Of a stretch of DNA of 8,328 bases, positions 1 to 6,533 are shown one piece after another. Source of the DNA: Pseudomonadota bacterium (GTDB taxonomy: Bacteria > Desulfobacterota > Syntrophobacteria > Syntrophobacterales > Syntrophobacteraceae). A program made the position numbers and the translations under genes. Within the stretch, counting starts at the first letter, position 1. The number at the start of each line of letters is the position of its first letter. The stretch is taken from the NCBI GenBank assembly GCA_023416335.1, contig JAEZHY010000056.1, forward strand, positions 1-8,328, read 5' to 3'. The notes under the pieces were generated by a model. That model searched no databases, had not been told where the DNA came from, and saw only the letters and a program-made list of their open reading frames with translations.

Positions 1-444
1 TGGGGAGTTGTTCATCGCGCCGAATTTCATGACCTTAATGAATGTGTCGAGGTCATAGCCGCCGGGTTGGCGATATATGTCGGGGGTGAGGTTGCTCGAA
101 ACCAGCGTGCCGAACTGGACACCGCCTGCCATATATTTCTTTGAATCATACTGGGTACTCTGGGCACTCGTGGTTTGACCCTGAACTTTGGGAGTGTGAC
201 AGGAAAAGCATCCGACCTTCCCGTTTACAAGGTAGCTTCCGTATCCGACCTGCTGCTTCAAGCTCTGGTCGTAGGTCAGGGGTACCGGACTTATCGCCAG
301 TCCCTGTTCTGCCAGAACAGCCGGATCGGTAACCGTCTGAGTCTGTGAGTCGTCGGCAGCAAACGCGAATGCTGCAACGACGCCGATAGCCGCAATTCCC
401 ATTACGGCCGCAAAGTTCTTCTTTCGAGAACACCTATGGAACAT
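1..444 (-). CDS. Exported c-type cytochrome, N-terminal 148 residues (runs off the left edge)
   Basis: The minus-strand frame is open from an ATG at 444 to the window edge, giving 148 residues. A purine-rich ribosome binding site (AAGGAGGAAGAG) lies directly upstream and fixes the start. Residues 1-29 look like a Sec signal peptide: basic RKK at 7-9, a hydrophobic run at about 11-28, and an AFA cleavage motif at 27-29. So the protein should be periplasmic or membrane-attached. Residues 79-83 are CFSCH, a haem c attachment motif (CxxCH), preceded by GSYLVNGKVG and followed by TPK. This resembles the CHTP-type monohaem domains of COG2010 electron carriers. Further on, SSNLTPD (116-122) and a following DTFIKVMKFG stretch also fit that family. 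The distal haem ligand, usually a methionine, is probably beyond the edge. The physiological partner cannot be told from this fragment; electron transfer to a dehydrogenase or oxidase is inference. Confidence 0.86.
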   Translation of the reverse strand, partial: MFHRCSRKKNFAAVMGIAAIGVVAAFAFAADDSQTQTVTDPAVLAEQGLAISPVPLTYDQSLKQQVGYGSYLVNGKVGCFSCHTPKVQGQTTSAQSTQYDSKKYMAGGVQFGTLVSSNLTPDIYRQPGGYDLDTFIKVMKFGAMNNSP

Positions 445-787
445 CTCTTCCTCCTTCGGCTCCAGGTTATAAAAAATATCCCGAATATTGGTGGAAGATT
501 ACCGGCAAATACATGCAAGTCACAATAAATCGAAATGAGTAAATTCCCGGAGCGTCCAGGGTAATTGGGCCGGGAGCTTGCGAGTAGCGCAGGTCACGAA
601 AGGCAGATGTTCATGCTCCGAGTTGGAGCCGACGGGGCAGGCTCGAGCCGGTCCGATCTTTTCACTGGCGGCTCGCAGGGGGACTGTATGATAAGAATGT
701 CAAATGTAGGCTGTGACTGGAATGGCACTGCTTTAGCCTAAAAAATAGCATGCTCTGGGGGGCATGAATGGAAACGGGTTAAACCCG
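445..787. other. Non-coding gap between the cytochrome and mog genes
   Basis: I find no convincing gene in these 343 bases. The stretch next to the cytochrome start is AT-rich and should hold its promoter on the minus strand. One weak candidate reads TTGTGA, 17 bases, GTAATC on that strand, but it is not convincing. Two small symmetrical elements are visible: GCTCC-gagtt-GGAGC at 615-629 and the palindrome GGCTCGAGCC at 640-649. The right end carries the terminator candidate listed separately. Confidence 0.6.
740..766 (-). terminator. Candidate intrinsic terminator after mog
   Basis: On the minus strand, 21 bases past the mog stop codon, CATGC and GCATG (762-766 and 749-753 on plus) form a 5-bp stem around an 8-base loop. 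A CTATTTTTT tract follows, with six T in a row opposite 740-745. The stem is short, so it may be weak. A second small symmetry, ACGGG-ttaaa-CCCGT at 774-788, touches the mog stop codon and could add to it. Confidence 0.45.
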
Positions 788-1297
788 TCAGTTCTGAGCG
801 CAGTCCGACGGGTCTCCCTGTATCTTGTCGAGTGTGTGGGGCAGGGCCGGAAGGATCACTTCGAGGTTCTCGATGGCACCCTTCGGGCTGCCGGGCAGAT
901 TCACAATCAGGCTTTTCTCCCGGATTCCCGCAACAGCCCTGGATATCATTGCATGAGGCGTTTTCTGCAGGCTTGCGGCGCGCATGGCTTCCGCCATTCC
1001 CGGAACTGCCCTGTCGATCACCGACAGGGTGGCTTCGGGAGTGACATCTCGCGGGGCGACTCCTGTCCCTCCGGTGGTGAGGATCAACGACACCTTTTTA
1101 TCTGTAAAATCCATCAGGGCTTTTCGAATCTGTTCGTATTCGTCTGGAATTACAATCCTGTAACTTACTTCAAATCCTGCAGCGGAAAGCCTCTCAAACA
1201 AGACCTCACCGGATTTGTCCTCGCGTTCTCCGCGTGAGCCGCGATCGCTTATCGTAATTAAGGCTGTCCTTCTTGAAAATGTAGACTGCTGTTCCAT
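788..1297 (-). CDS. mog: Molybdenum cofactor biosynthesis protein, MogA/MoaB family
   Basis: This is a 169-residue, single-domain cytoplasmic protein of the MogA/MoaB (COG0521) family. Family members bind molybdopterin; MogA adenylylates it before molybdate insertion. Visible motifs in order: TALITISDRGSRGEREDKSG at 11-30, TTGGTG at 74-79 (the pterin-binding loop), PRDVTPEAT at 82-90, SRAVAGIR at 119-126, NLPGSPKG at 133-140 and GDPSDC near the end. The length matches the short, unfused family form. The frame is open further upstream to 1489, but that part is antisense-phase sequence inside the neighbouring coding region. The ATG at 1297 sits just before the first conserved block. It lies 11 bases after the stop of the DUF4388 gene, whose stop region (TGAGGACC) supplies a modest ribosome binding site, suggesting translational coupling. 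MogA and MoaB cannot be told apart from sequence alone here. A molybdo- or tungsto-enzyme elsewhere in the genome is implied but not seen. Confidence 0.94.
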   Translation of the reverse strand: MEQQSTFSRRTALITISDRGSRGEREDKSGEVLFERLSAAGFEVSYRIVIPDEYEQIRKALMDFTDKKVSLILTTGGTGVAPRDVTPEATLSVIDRAVPGMAEAMRAASLQKTPHAMISRAVAGIREKSLIVNLPGSPKGAIENLEVILPALPHTLDKIQGDPSDCAQN

Positions 1298-1308
1298 GTG
1301 TTTGGTCC

Positions 1309-2397
1309 TCAGGTCCGATTTGTGACCAGTTTTCTTGCAAGCTGAGCAATAGGAGTGGGAACGGACTTGCTGGCAGCTATCCTTCTCCAGTCCAGGGGGC
1401 CGAGTGTTTCCATCAGTTTCGTCGAAATCGGCAGGGGGCATTTCGGGTTGGTAACCAGCGCAAGGCGCACCTGGTAGAGTCTCATCCACTCCCTGTTGGT
1501 GGTGATTCTTCGTAGCACTTCCTCGTCAATCGACCTGAGCCCAGCGATGAGTGCCACTTCGCCTTCGGTCAGCCTGGGATTGCTGATCACCCCTAGTTGC
1601 ACCATCCTGTTCGCGTCCCGCATCAGGGCGTTCCTGGCTTCCTTGTCCCCCGTCATTGCCAGTTTGATCTTCTCCGCCACTTTCAGCTTCTGGATCTTTT
1701 GGATGAGCGTCTGAGTCTGAGAGTCATTTTCCGTCCCATCCTTGCCTGATTGCTCGTCCCGATGCCGTGTCGCTTCTATCAGGAGATAGTCCCAGGGCAT
1801 CTGTATTGTCGAAGGTTCTTCTTCCTGCGGTTCCATGGACTCAAAGCTGCCCTCGTCGGCAAGCATTATTCGCAGGAAAGCGTCCAGCCCTTTGAGTTCA
1901 CCGCATTCAGCGTGGACAACGCCCTGTTCGTCGAAGCATATAGTCCCGCTGGTCTTTTCGGCTTCGACTTGAAGAATTCTTTCGGCCCTTGTGATGCACG
2001 AGAGCTGGACGAGATCTATGAGGTCAATTCCGGCCATCCTGCCGGAGTAGCCCTGGTCTGGTTCCGTCGATGATTTTTGCGTCCGGTTTCGGATGACGTC
2101 GAAAAGGACCTGTTCCCAGGTCTTTCTGATATTTTGGGAAACATCGTCCTCCTGGGGTGTGAATGTGAAATGGCCGCTCTGCCACAAAAGTATCTCAAGC
2201 ACGGCATCCTCTCCGGACAGTGCCCCGGTCCTGGCGTTCACTACCTGTCCGGACCTGATTCCGACCACTCCTTTGCCAAGGTCCGATTCAATTTCCACAT
2301 CAGCATTCATGCGACCGAGACAGGCAACCTGCACGAGATCCAGTATTCGGATACGATCAAGGGTTCCTGTGAATTTTTCGACCCGATTCCCGTCCAT
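1309..2397 (-). CDS. Twin DUF4388 (PATAN) domain protein with helical C-terminal region
   Basis: This is a 362-residue soluble protein with no signal peptide or membrane segment. It contains two copies of the same fold: residues about 9-105 (FTGTLDRIRILDLVQVACL start) and about 119-215 (YSGRMAGIDLIDLVQLSC start). Each has a middle block reading like GxVVxAxxGxLxGxDAxLxIML. These match DUF4388/PATAN domains, found in signalling and regulatory proteins of Myxococcota, Desulfobacterota and others. A polar linker (about 216-235) leads to a helical region (236-358) with KIKLAMTGDKEARNALMRD, ISNPRLTEGE and TNREWMRLYQVRLALVTNP. I recall this arrangement from deltaproteobacterial hypothetical proteins; it looks like a HEAT-like stack. 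I chose the ATG at 2397 because a GGAG lies 8 bases upstream and the first domain starts 8 residues later. A TTG at 2442 would add 15 residues but has no good ribosome site. No catalytic residues are evident, so a scaffold or signalling role is inference. Confidence 0.85.
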   Translation of the reverse strand: MDGNRVEKFTGTLDRIRILDLVQVACLGRMNADVEIESDLGKGVVGIRSGQVVNARTGALSGEDAVLEILLWQSGHFTFTPQEDDVSQNIRKTWEQVLFDVIRNRTQKSSTEPDQGYSGRMAGIDLIDLVQLSCITRAERILQVEAEKTSGTICFDEQGVVHAECGELKGLDAFLRIMLADEGSFESMEPQEEEPSTIQMPWDYLLIEATRHRDEQSGKDGTENDSQTQTLIQKIQKLKVAEKIKLAMTGDKEARNALMRDANRMVQLGVISNPRLTEGEVALIAGLRSIDEEVLRRITTNREWMRLYQVRLALVTNPKCPLPISTKLMETLGPLDWRRIAASKSVPTPIAQLARKLVTNRT

Positions 2398-2710
2398 TAA
2401 AGCTCCAGGAGAAAATTCCAAAAACTTGTCGAATTCTATCAATCTTTTCAGATTGTATACAGGGAATTTGGATTCGATCTACAAGGAAAAATTCAGAGCA
2501 AAGAATATTCTTCCGTTTCTCTCCCTGAGGGTTGCGCATTTTGTTAAGCAAATTTCGCGCCGGCTATGTAATTCTGCCAACCACAGTTTTCAGACAACGC
2601 AATAAATGCAACCGAGGGCAATGAATGGGTTGAGAACCGGAAAAGCAAGGCGGGATAAGGTTCTGCCGGAACCGGGAAAGGTCCCGGCAGAACATGGCGT
2701 GGAGAGAAAG
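2398..2710. other. Non-coding gap between the DUF4388 and EF-G-like genes
   Basis: These 313 bases hold no gene that I can support. On the minus strand the half next to 2398 should carry the promoter for the DUF4388-mog pair. A TATACAAT sequence near 2454-2461 is a possible -10 element, with TTGTAG 19 bases further upstream, but that spacing is poor. The right end holds a strong hairpin listed separately. Confidence 0.5.
2660..2693 (-). terminator. Strong hairpin after the EF-G-like gene
   Basis: GTTCTGCCGG at 2660-2669 pairs perfectly with CCGGCAGAAC at 2684-2693. After one mismatch, ACC pairs with GGT inside, leaving a 6-base loop. On the minus strand it begins 17 bases past the stop codon of the EF-G-like gene, where a terminator is expected. 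The following bases (CTTATCC) are not a proper U tract, so it is either a non-canonical terminator or a 3'-end stabilising hairpin. Confidence 0.5.
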
Positions 2711-4801
2711 CTATTTCTCTTTCTCTTCTTTTTCCTTCTTGTAGAGTTCCACGATTTTTTCCTGAAGCGGTCCGGGGACCTCTTCATAATGCGAGAATTT
2801 CATCGTGAACATGCCGCGGCCTGCCGTCATAGAACGCAGGTCCGGAGCGTACTTGAGCACTTCAGAAAGGGGTACCTGGGCCTTGACGATCTGCTTGTTC
2901 CCCTTGGTTTCCATTCCGAGGACCCGCCCGCGGCGCGAATTCAGGTCGCCGATGATGTCGCCCATGTAATCGTCGGGAATGGTGATCTCCATTTCCATGA
3001 TCGGTTCGAGCAGTGTCGGCTTGGCATCGGCCATAGCCTTCTTGAAGGCCATGGAGCCGGCGATCTTGAATGCCATTTCGGAGGAATCCACCGGGTGGAA
3101 AGACCCGTCCACGAGATCAACCTTGAAATCCACGACCGGGCATCCGGCCAGGGTTCCTTCGTGCAGAGCCTCGGCGATTCCCTTTTCCACCGCGGGTATA
3201 TACTGTCTCGGGATAACGCCGCCGACGATCTTGTCATAAAACTGGAATCCCTCGCCCCTGGGCAGCGGTTCCATTTCGATCCAGCAGTCGCCGTACTGTC
3301 CGCGCCCGCCGGACTGTTTCTTGTATTTGCCCTGGATCCGGACCTTGCCCTTGATGGTTTCTTTGTAGGACACCTTGGGCAGCTTGAGATTGACTTCCAC
3401 GCCGAACTTGCGTCTCAGTTTGTCGATTATCGTCTCTATGTGAATCTCGCCCATACCGGACAGGATCATCTCGCGGGTCTCGTCGTTCCGTTCGAGCTTG
3501 AGAGTGAGGTCCTCTTCCATGAGGCGGGAAAGCGAGGAGAAGATCTTCTCTTCGTCGCCCTTGCTCTTCGGTTCGACGGCGAGAGAGTAAATCGCCGGGA
3601 GAAGCTCAACGGCCGGAAAGACGATCGGATCGCGTTCGGCGCACAGCGTATCCTGCGTAGCGGTTTCCTTGAGCTTTGCAACGGCAACGATGTCTCCGGG
3701 GCCGGCCGACTGAACCGGTTCCTGGGTCTTGCCCTTTAACCTGAGCAACTGGCCGAATCGTTCCTTCGCGCTCTTGTTCGGGTTGAGAACTGTGGAATCG
3801 GGGGCAAGCGTGCCGGAGAATATGCGCAGAATGGAAAGTCGTCCGGCGTACGGGTCGCTCACGGTCTTGATCACGAGGGAGCTGAACGAAGCAGCGGGGT
3901 CGGGGTCCCTGGTCAGTTCGGTATCGCCCTTTACATTACGGCCCTTGATGCCGTCGCGATCGAGCGGAGAGGGCATGCATTCCGAGATCATATCCAGGAA
4001 AGGCTGGATTCCGATATTGGCAGTTGCCGAGCCGCATCCGATCGGGATCAGCTTGCCGGTTATTACCGACGATCGCAGAGCGCCCTTGATTTCCTCCGGG
4101 GATAGTTCGCCGGTTTCGAGGTATTTTTCCAGCAGTTCGTCGCTGGACTCGGCTACGTGCTCGACAATGGCTTCCTTGTACTGAGCGGCCTCATCGGCCA
4201 GGTCCGCAGGCATGTCCTTCACTTCGAACTTGCCGCTGTCCCCCTGGCCGTAGATATAGGCCTTGCCCGACATGATATCGACGACGCCCTTGAAACTCTC
4301 GGCCGCGCCGATCGGAATCTGGAGAGGTACGCAAGCCTTGCCGAAGTTGTCCTGGATAATCTGCACGGTTTTGGCGAAGTCCGCCCGTTCCCGATCCATT
4401 TTTCCGATGAAAATCATCCTGGGCTGGCCGAATTCGGATGCGAATTCCCAGACCTTTTCAGTCTGAACGCGCACCCCGTCCACTGCGTCGGCGAGAACGA
4501 CGACTCCGTCTCCGCCCATCATGGATGTTTTTGTCTCAGCAATGAAATTGAAATCTCCCGGGGTATCGATCACCGTGAACTGCTGCTTTTTCCAGGCGAA
4601 AGTGTAGAACGCGCTGCTGATTGTGGTTTTCCGCTTTATCTCTTCCGGCTCGAAATCCAGGACTGATGTGTTCTCGTCCACCTTGCCGAGCCTGGTGGTC
4701 GCGCCGGCGTCGAAAAGCATCGCTTCAGCCAGAGATGTCTTCCCGGCGCCGCCGTGAGATATTAATGCAAAAGTTCTAACAGTTGCGACGTCCTCTTTCA
4801 T
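2711..4801 (-). CDS. fusA: Elongation factor G-like translation GTPase (EF-G paralogue)
   Basis: This 696-residue protein has the full EF-G layout: GTPase domain (about 6-280), beta-barrel domain II (about 300-390, with ILRIFSGTL), domain III (LSRLMEEDLTL, then GMGEIHIE), domain IV (KYKKQSGGRGQYGD, then a GVIPRQYIPAVEKG block), and domain V (EPIMEMEITIPDDYMGDIIGDLNSRRG). EF-G moves tRNA and mRNA through the ribosome; some paralogues act in ribosome recycling or have other roles. The G boxes depart from housekeeping EF-G. The P-loop is SHGGAGKT (15-22), switch I reads KRKTTISSA instead of RGITI, G3 is DTPGDFNF (79-86) with Asp where EF-G has the catalytic His, and G4 is GKMD (133-136) rather than NKMD. 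This places it with the EF-G-like/EF-G II-type paralogues and suggests a second, standard fusA elsewhere. The ATG at 4801 has a good ribosome site (AGGAGAAAGGA). The tail ends in a charged KKEKEEKEK. Its exact function is not known from sequence. Confidence 0.92.
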   Translation of the reverse strand: MKEDVATVRTFALISHGGAGKTSLAEAMLFDAGATTRLGKVDENTSVLDFEPEEIKRKTTISSAFYTFAWKKQQFTVIDTPGDFNFIAETKTSMMGGDGVVVLADAVDGVRVQTEKVWEFASEFGQPRMIFIGKMDRERADFAKTVQIIQDNFGKACVPLQIPIGAAESFKGVVDIMSGKAYIYGQGDSGKFEVKDMPADLADEAAQYKEAIVEHVAESSDELLEKYLETGELSPEEIKGALRSSVITGKLIPIGCGSATANIGIQPFLDMISECMPSPLDRDGIKGRNVKGDTELTRDPDPAASFSSLVIKTVSDPYAGRLSILRIFSGTLAPDSTVLNPNKSAKERFGQLLRLKGKTQEPVQSAGPGDIVAVAKLKETATQDTLCAERDPIVFPAVELLPAIYSLAVEPKSKGDEEKIFSSLSRLMEEDLTLKLERNDETREMILSGMGEIHIETIIDKLRRKFGVEVNLKLPKVSYKETIKGKVRIQGKYKKQSGGRGQYGDCWIEMEPLPRGEGFQFYDKIVGGVIPRQYIPAVEKGIAEALHEGTLAGCPVVDFKVDLVDGSFHPVDSSEMAFKIAGSMAFKKAMADAKPTLLEPIMEMEITIPDDYMGDIIGDLNSRRGRVLGMETKGNKQIVKAQVPLSEVLKYAPDLRSMTAGRGMFTMKFSHYEEVPGPLQEKIVELYKKEKEEKEK

Positions 4802-4932
4802 TTTTGATCCTTTCTCCTGAATTTAACGCCCGGGACGGACAGACCTCCCCGAGCAGATCGATCGGAAAGAACGGAAGTAATTCATCGGTATGCGGAGAAC
4901 AGAGGAAGTTTTTCCGCAAGTTGCCGGATGAA

Positions 4933-4962
4933 CTTATAAATAGGATTCCCTTCCGGGGTGAA
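4933..4962 (-). promoter_or_regulatory. Candidate sigma-70-type promoter for the EF-G-like gene
   Basis: On the minus strand TTCACC (4 of 6 matches to TTGACA) is followed after 18 bases by TATAAG (5 of 6 matches to TATAAT). Transcription would start near 4925, leaving a leader of roughly 125 bases before the ATG at 4801. An alternative -35-like TTGACT lies further upstream near 5030 but has a poor -10 partner. This is motif matching by eye only. Confidence 0.35.
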
Positions 4963-5246
4963 AGGGGAGAGCCTGAAATATACAAAATTCAAAAGGTAGA
5001 TGATTACGTCAAAAATGCTGGAAAGTCAATACATTGTAGAAGATAATCACGGGGTCCGGGTCCTGAATGGTCTATTATTTTTTTGAGGCCTGTGTTAATG
5101 GGTGCTCTGGGTTGGAAAAGAGTGAGCAGTGAACTGAAGCCCCGGCATGCCGTGGGGGGGCTGTATATCCGACGTGGTTTGAACGAGGGTAAAAACTTCG
5201 ATCCTGAATGGTGAGGCCAGATAATGGAAAGCGGCAGCCGTGTAGA

Positions 5247-5400
5247 AGGGTGGGGGAGCGCAGCGGGGTCCCTGTTTTTTAGGGTGCCCACCGTCCGGCC
5301 ATCCCGATGATCGGCATCCCTGCCGTGTCCGAGACCATATTATCCCGTGGGGATGGACGGTGGGCACGATAAAGCCCACCGCGCTACGCTCCCCCACCCT
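5247..5400. repeat. Nested inverted repeat of two related units (REP/BIME- or MITE-like)
   Basis: Outer arms AGGGTGGGGGAGCG (5247-5260) and CGCTCCCCCACCCT (5387-5400) are a perfect 14-base inverted match, which continues inward with few mismatches (cAGCGgGG against tAGCGcGG). Inner arms GTGCCCACCGTCC (5284-5296) and GGACGGTGGGCAC (5355-5367) are a perfect 13-base inverted match. So one unit of about 46-50 bases occurs twice in opposite orientation, around a 58-base centre (5297-5354). The right unit also contains its own hairpin, GGTGGGC-acgataaa-GCCCACC (5359-5380). There is no reading frame for a transposase. The layout recalls paired palindromic REP elements mobilised in trans by RAYT transposases, or a small MITE. 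It ends 83 bases before the xerC start. Confidence 0.75.
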
Positions 5401-5426
5401 GCGCGGCTCACCGTTTCCTTACAAAG

Positions 5427-5455
5427 TCGAGAATCCGGTTAAATTGGTCTATCAT
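5427..5455 (+). promoter_or_regulatory. Candidate promoter for xerC
   Basis: TCGAGA (4 of 6 matches to TTGACA) is followed after 17 bases by TATCAT (5 of 6 matches to TATAAT). Transcription would start near 5462, giving a short leader of about 22 bases. It lies just outside the inverted-repeat element. Support is motif and position only. Confidence 0.33.
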
Positions 5456-5483
5456 GTGGCTTGTGAATTTTTGAGGGGGTATT

Positions 5484-6428
5484 GTGGAGATGAACTCCCT
5501 TACCTGGAATGATGCCGAGTCGCGCTTTCTGCGTTATCTGAGATACGAGCGCAATCTGAGTCCTGAGACTCTCAGGGCGTATGCCGCGGACCTGGGCCAG
5601 TTCGCGCAATACCTGTCTCAGGCCGACGGCTGTTCGTGCATGGAAATCGAAAAGATCACTCCGGATGTGATCCGGGCTTATTTTGCATCGGTACACAAAG
5701 AACTCGAAAAGACGAGCAGGGCCCGCAAGCTCTCGACGTTGCGCTCATTTTACCATTACCTCAACAGCGCGGGACTTTTCGACCTGAATCCCGCCGAGCT
5801 GGTTGCACATCCCAGAATCAAGCAGAAGATGCCCGCTTTTCTGCCCGTCGATGCCGTATTTCATTTCCTGGACTCGCTGTCTCGGGCCGCAGCCAAGGCC
5901 GGGAGTTCCTGGAGGAAAGCCCGGAACTGGGCTCTGTTCGAGTCTCTCTATTCGACGGGCATCCGTGTCAGCGAACTCGTGAAGCTGAACCCGGAGGACG
6001 TTTCTTTTGAGGATGGAATGGTACGCGTCACCGGAAAAGGTAGAAAAGAACGCATTGTTCCGATCGGAAACAAAGCGCTTGGCGCATTGAAGCATTACCT
6101 TTCGGCTCTCGACGTTGAATTTGGAAAGAAAGCTCCGGCTCCCCGCGCGCTCTTTCGCAATGCTCGCGGCGGGCGGCTGACGGCGCGCTCGGTCGACAGA
6201 ATCCTGAAGGCGGAGATGATCGGCTGCGGATTATGGCAGCAGTTGAGCCCCCACGGCCTGCGGCATACGTTTGCAACTCATCTGCTCAATGCCGGCGCCG
6301 ACCTAAGGGCCATCCAGGAGATGCTGGGGCATGCGAGTCTTTCCACGACTCAGAGATATACGCACGTGCACATGGACCAATTGATGAAGGTCTACGACGC
6401 GGCACATCCCCGGAGCCGGAAAAAATAG
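5484..6428 (+). CDS. xerC: Tyrosine recombinase XerC
   Basis: This 314-residue protein is a tyrosine site-specific recombinase of the Xer type. Such enzymes resolve chromosome dimers at dif sites in the cytoplasm, usually with a second recombinase and FtsK. The N-terminal core-binding domain (about 8-100) has [21 protein letters not shown] and the [12 protein letters not shown] helix. The catalytic domain (about 115-305) keeps the full active-site set: Arg161 in STGIRVSEL, Lys185 in TGKGRKER, His257 and Arg260 in [14 protein letters not shown], His283 in [11 protein letters not shown], and nucleophile Tyr292 in RYTHV. The length is typical for Xer proteins. Start choice: a GAGG at 5473-5476 sits 7 bases before the GTG at 5484; an in-frame ATG at 5490 would shorten the protein by two residues and is the alternative. 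Being directly upstream of hslVU matches the codV-clpQ-clpY order of Bacillus and favours XerC over a phage integrase. The neighbouring inverted repeat is not an obvious dif site. Confidence 0.95.
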   Translation: MEMNSLTWNDAESRFLRYLRYERNLSPETLRAYAADLGQFAQYLSQADGCSCMEIEKITPDVIRAYFASVHKELEKTSRARKLSTLRSFYHYLNSAGLFDLNPAELVAHPRIKQKMPAFLPVDAVFHFLDSLSRAAAKAGSSWRKARNWALFESLYSTGIRVSELVKLNPEDVSFEDGMVRVTGKGRKERIVPIGNKALGALKHYLSALDVEFGKKAPAPRALFRNARGGRLTARSVDRILKAEMIGCGLWQQLSPHGLRHTFATHLLNAGADLRAIQEMLGHASLSTTQRYTHVHMDQLMKVYDAAHPRSRKK

Positions 6429-6533
6429 GACATCCGGGTGATTATATTTGGGCAAAGCCCCTGATTTGATGTTAGAATTTTAAGTTAATCTTTCGGACGT
6501 TATCTTTGAATCATTGGGAGAAACCGACAAATT

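Larger units (their letters stand above)
4802..5483. other. Divergent spacer between the EF-G-like gene and xerC
   Basis: This 682-base gap separates two genes read away from each other. Short open frames cross it on both strands, but none resembles a protein I know, and those at its right cross the inverted repeat. It contains candidate promoters for both neighbours, a dispersed direct repeat (5061-5101 against 5202-5227), the palindrome CGGCATGCCG at about 5143-5152, and the 154-base inverted-repeat element at 5247-5400. Confidence 0.7.

Noticed and set aside
723..737. Sigma-54-like TGGCAC-N5-TAGC on the plus strand
   Set aside because: The -12 part has a mismatch (TAGC for TTGC) and it points into the 3' ends of minus-strand genes, with no plus-strand gene to drive.
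1298..1489. Upstream extension of the mog frame to a start at 1489
   Set aside because: It would lie inside the DUF4388 coding region in another frame, shows no family similarity, and family conservation begins just after the ATG at 1297.
2398..2442. Longer DUF4388 protein starting at a TTG at 2442
   Set aside because: The TTG lacks a good ribosome site, while the ATG at 2397 has a GGAG at proper distance and the domain starts right after it.
2606..3739. 377-residue plus-strand open frame opposite the EF-G-like gene
   Set aside because: It is the antisense shadow of a well-conserved gene; its translation shows no recognisable domain.
5297..5354. Possible dif site near xerC in the centre of the inverted repeat
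   Set aside because: The 58-base centre lacks the two 11-base partly palindromic arms with a 6-base centre expected of dif; dif is normally near the terminus and not tied to xerC.
5095..5397. Possible small minus-strand genes in the divergent spacer
   Set aside because: The frames run through the inverted repeat, have no good ribosome site that I can see, and resemble no known protein.
6429..6533. Heat-shock promoter before hslV
   Set aside because: No CTTGAA-type -35 with a CCCCAT-type -10 at suitable spacing is visible; the sigma-70-like pairs found have wrong spacing.
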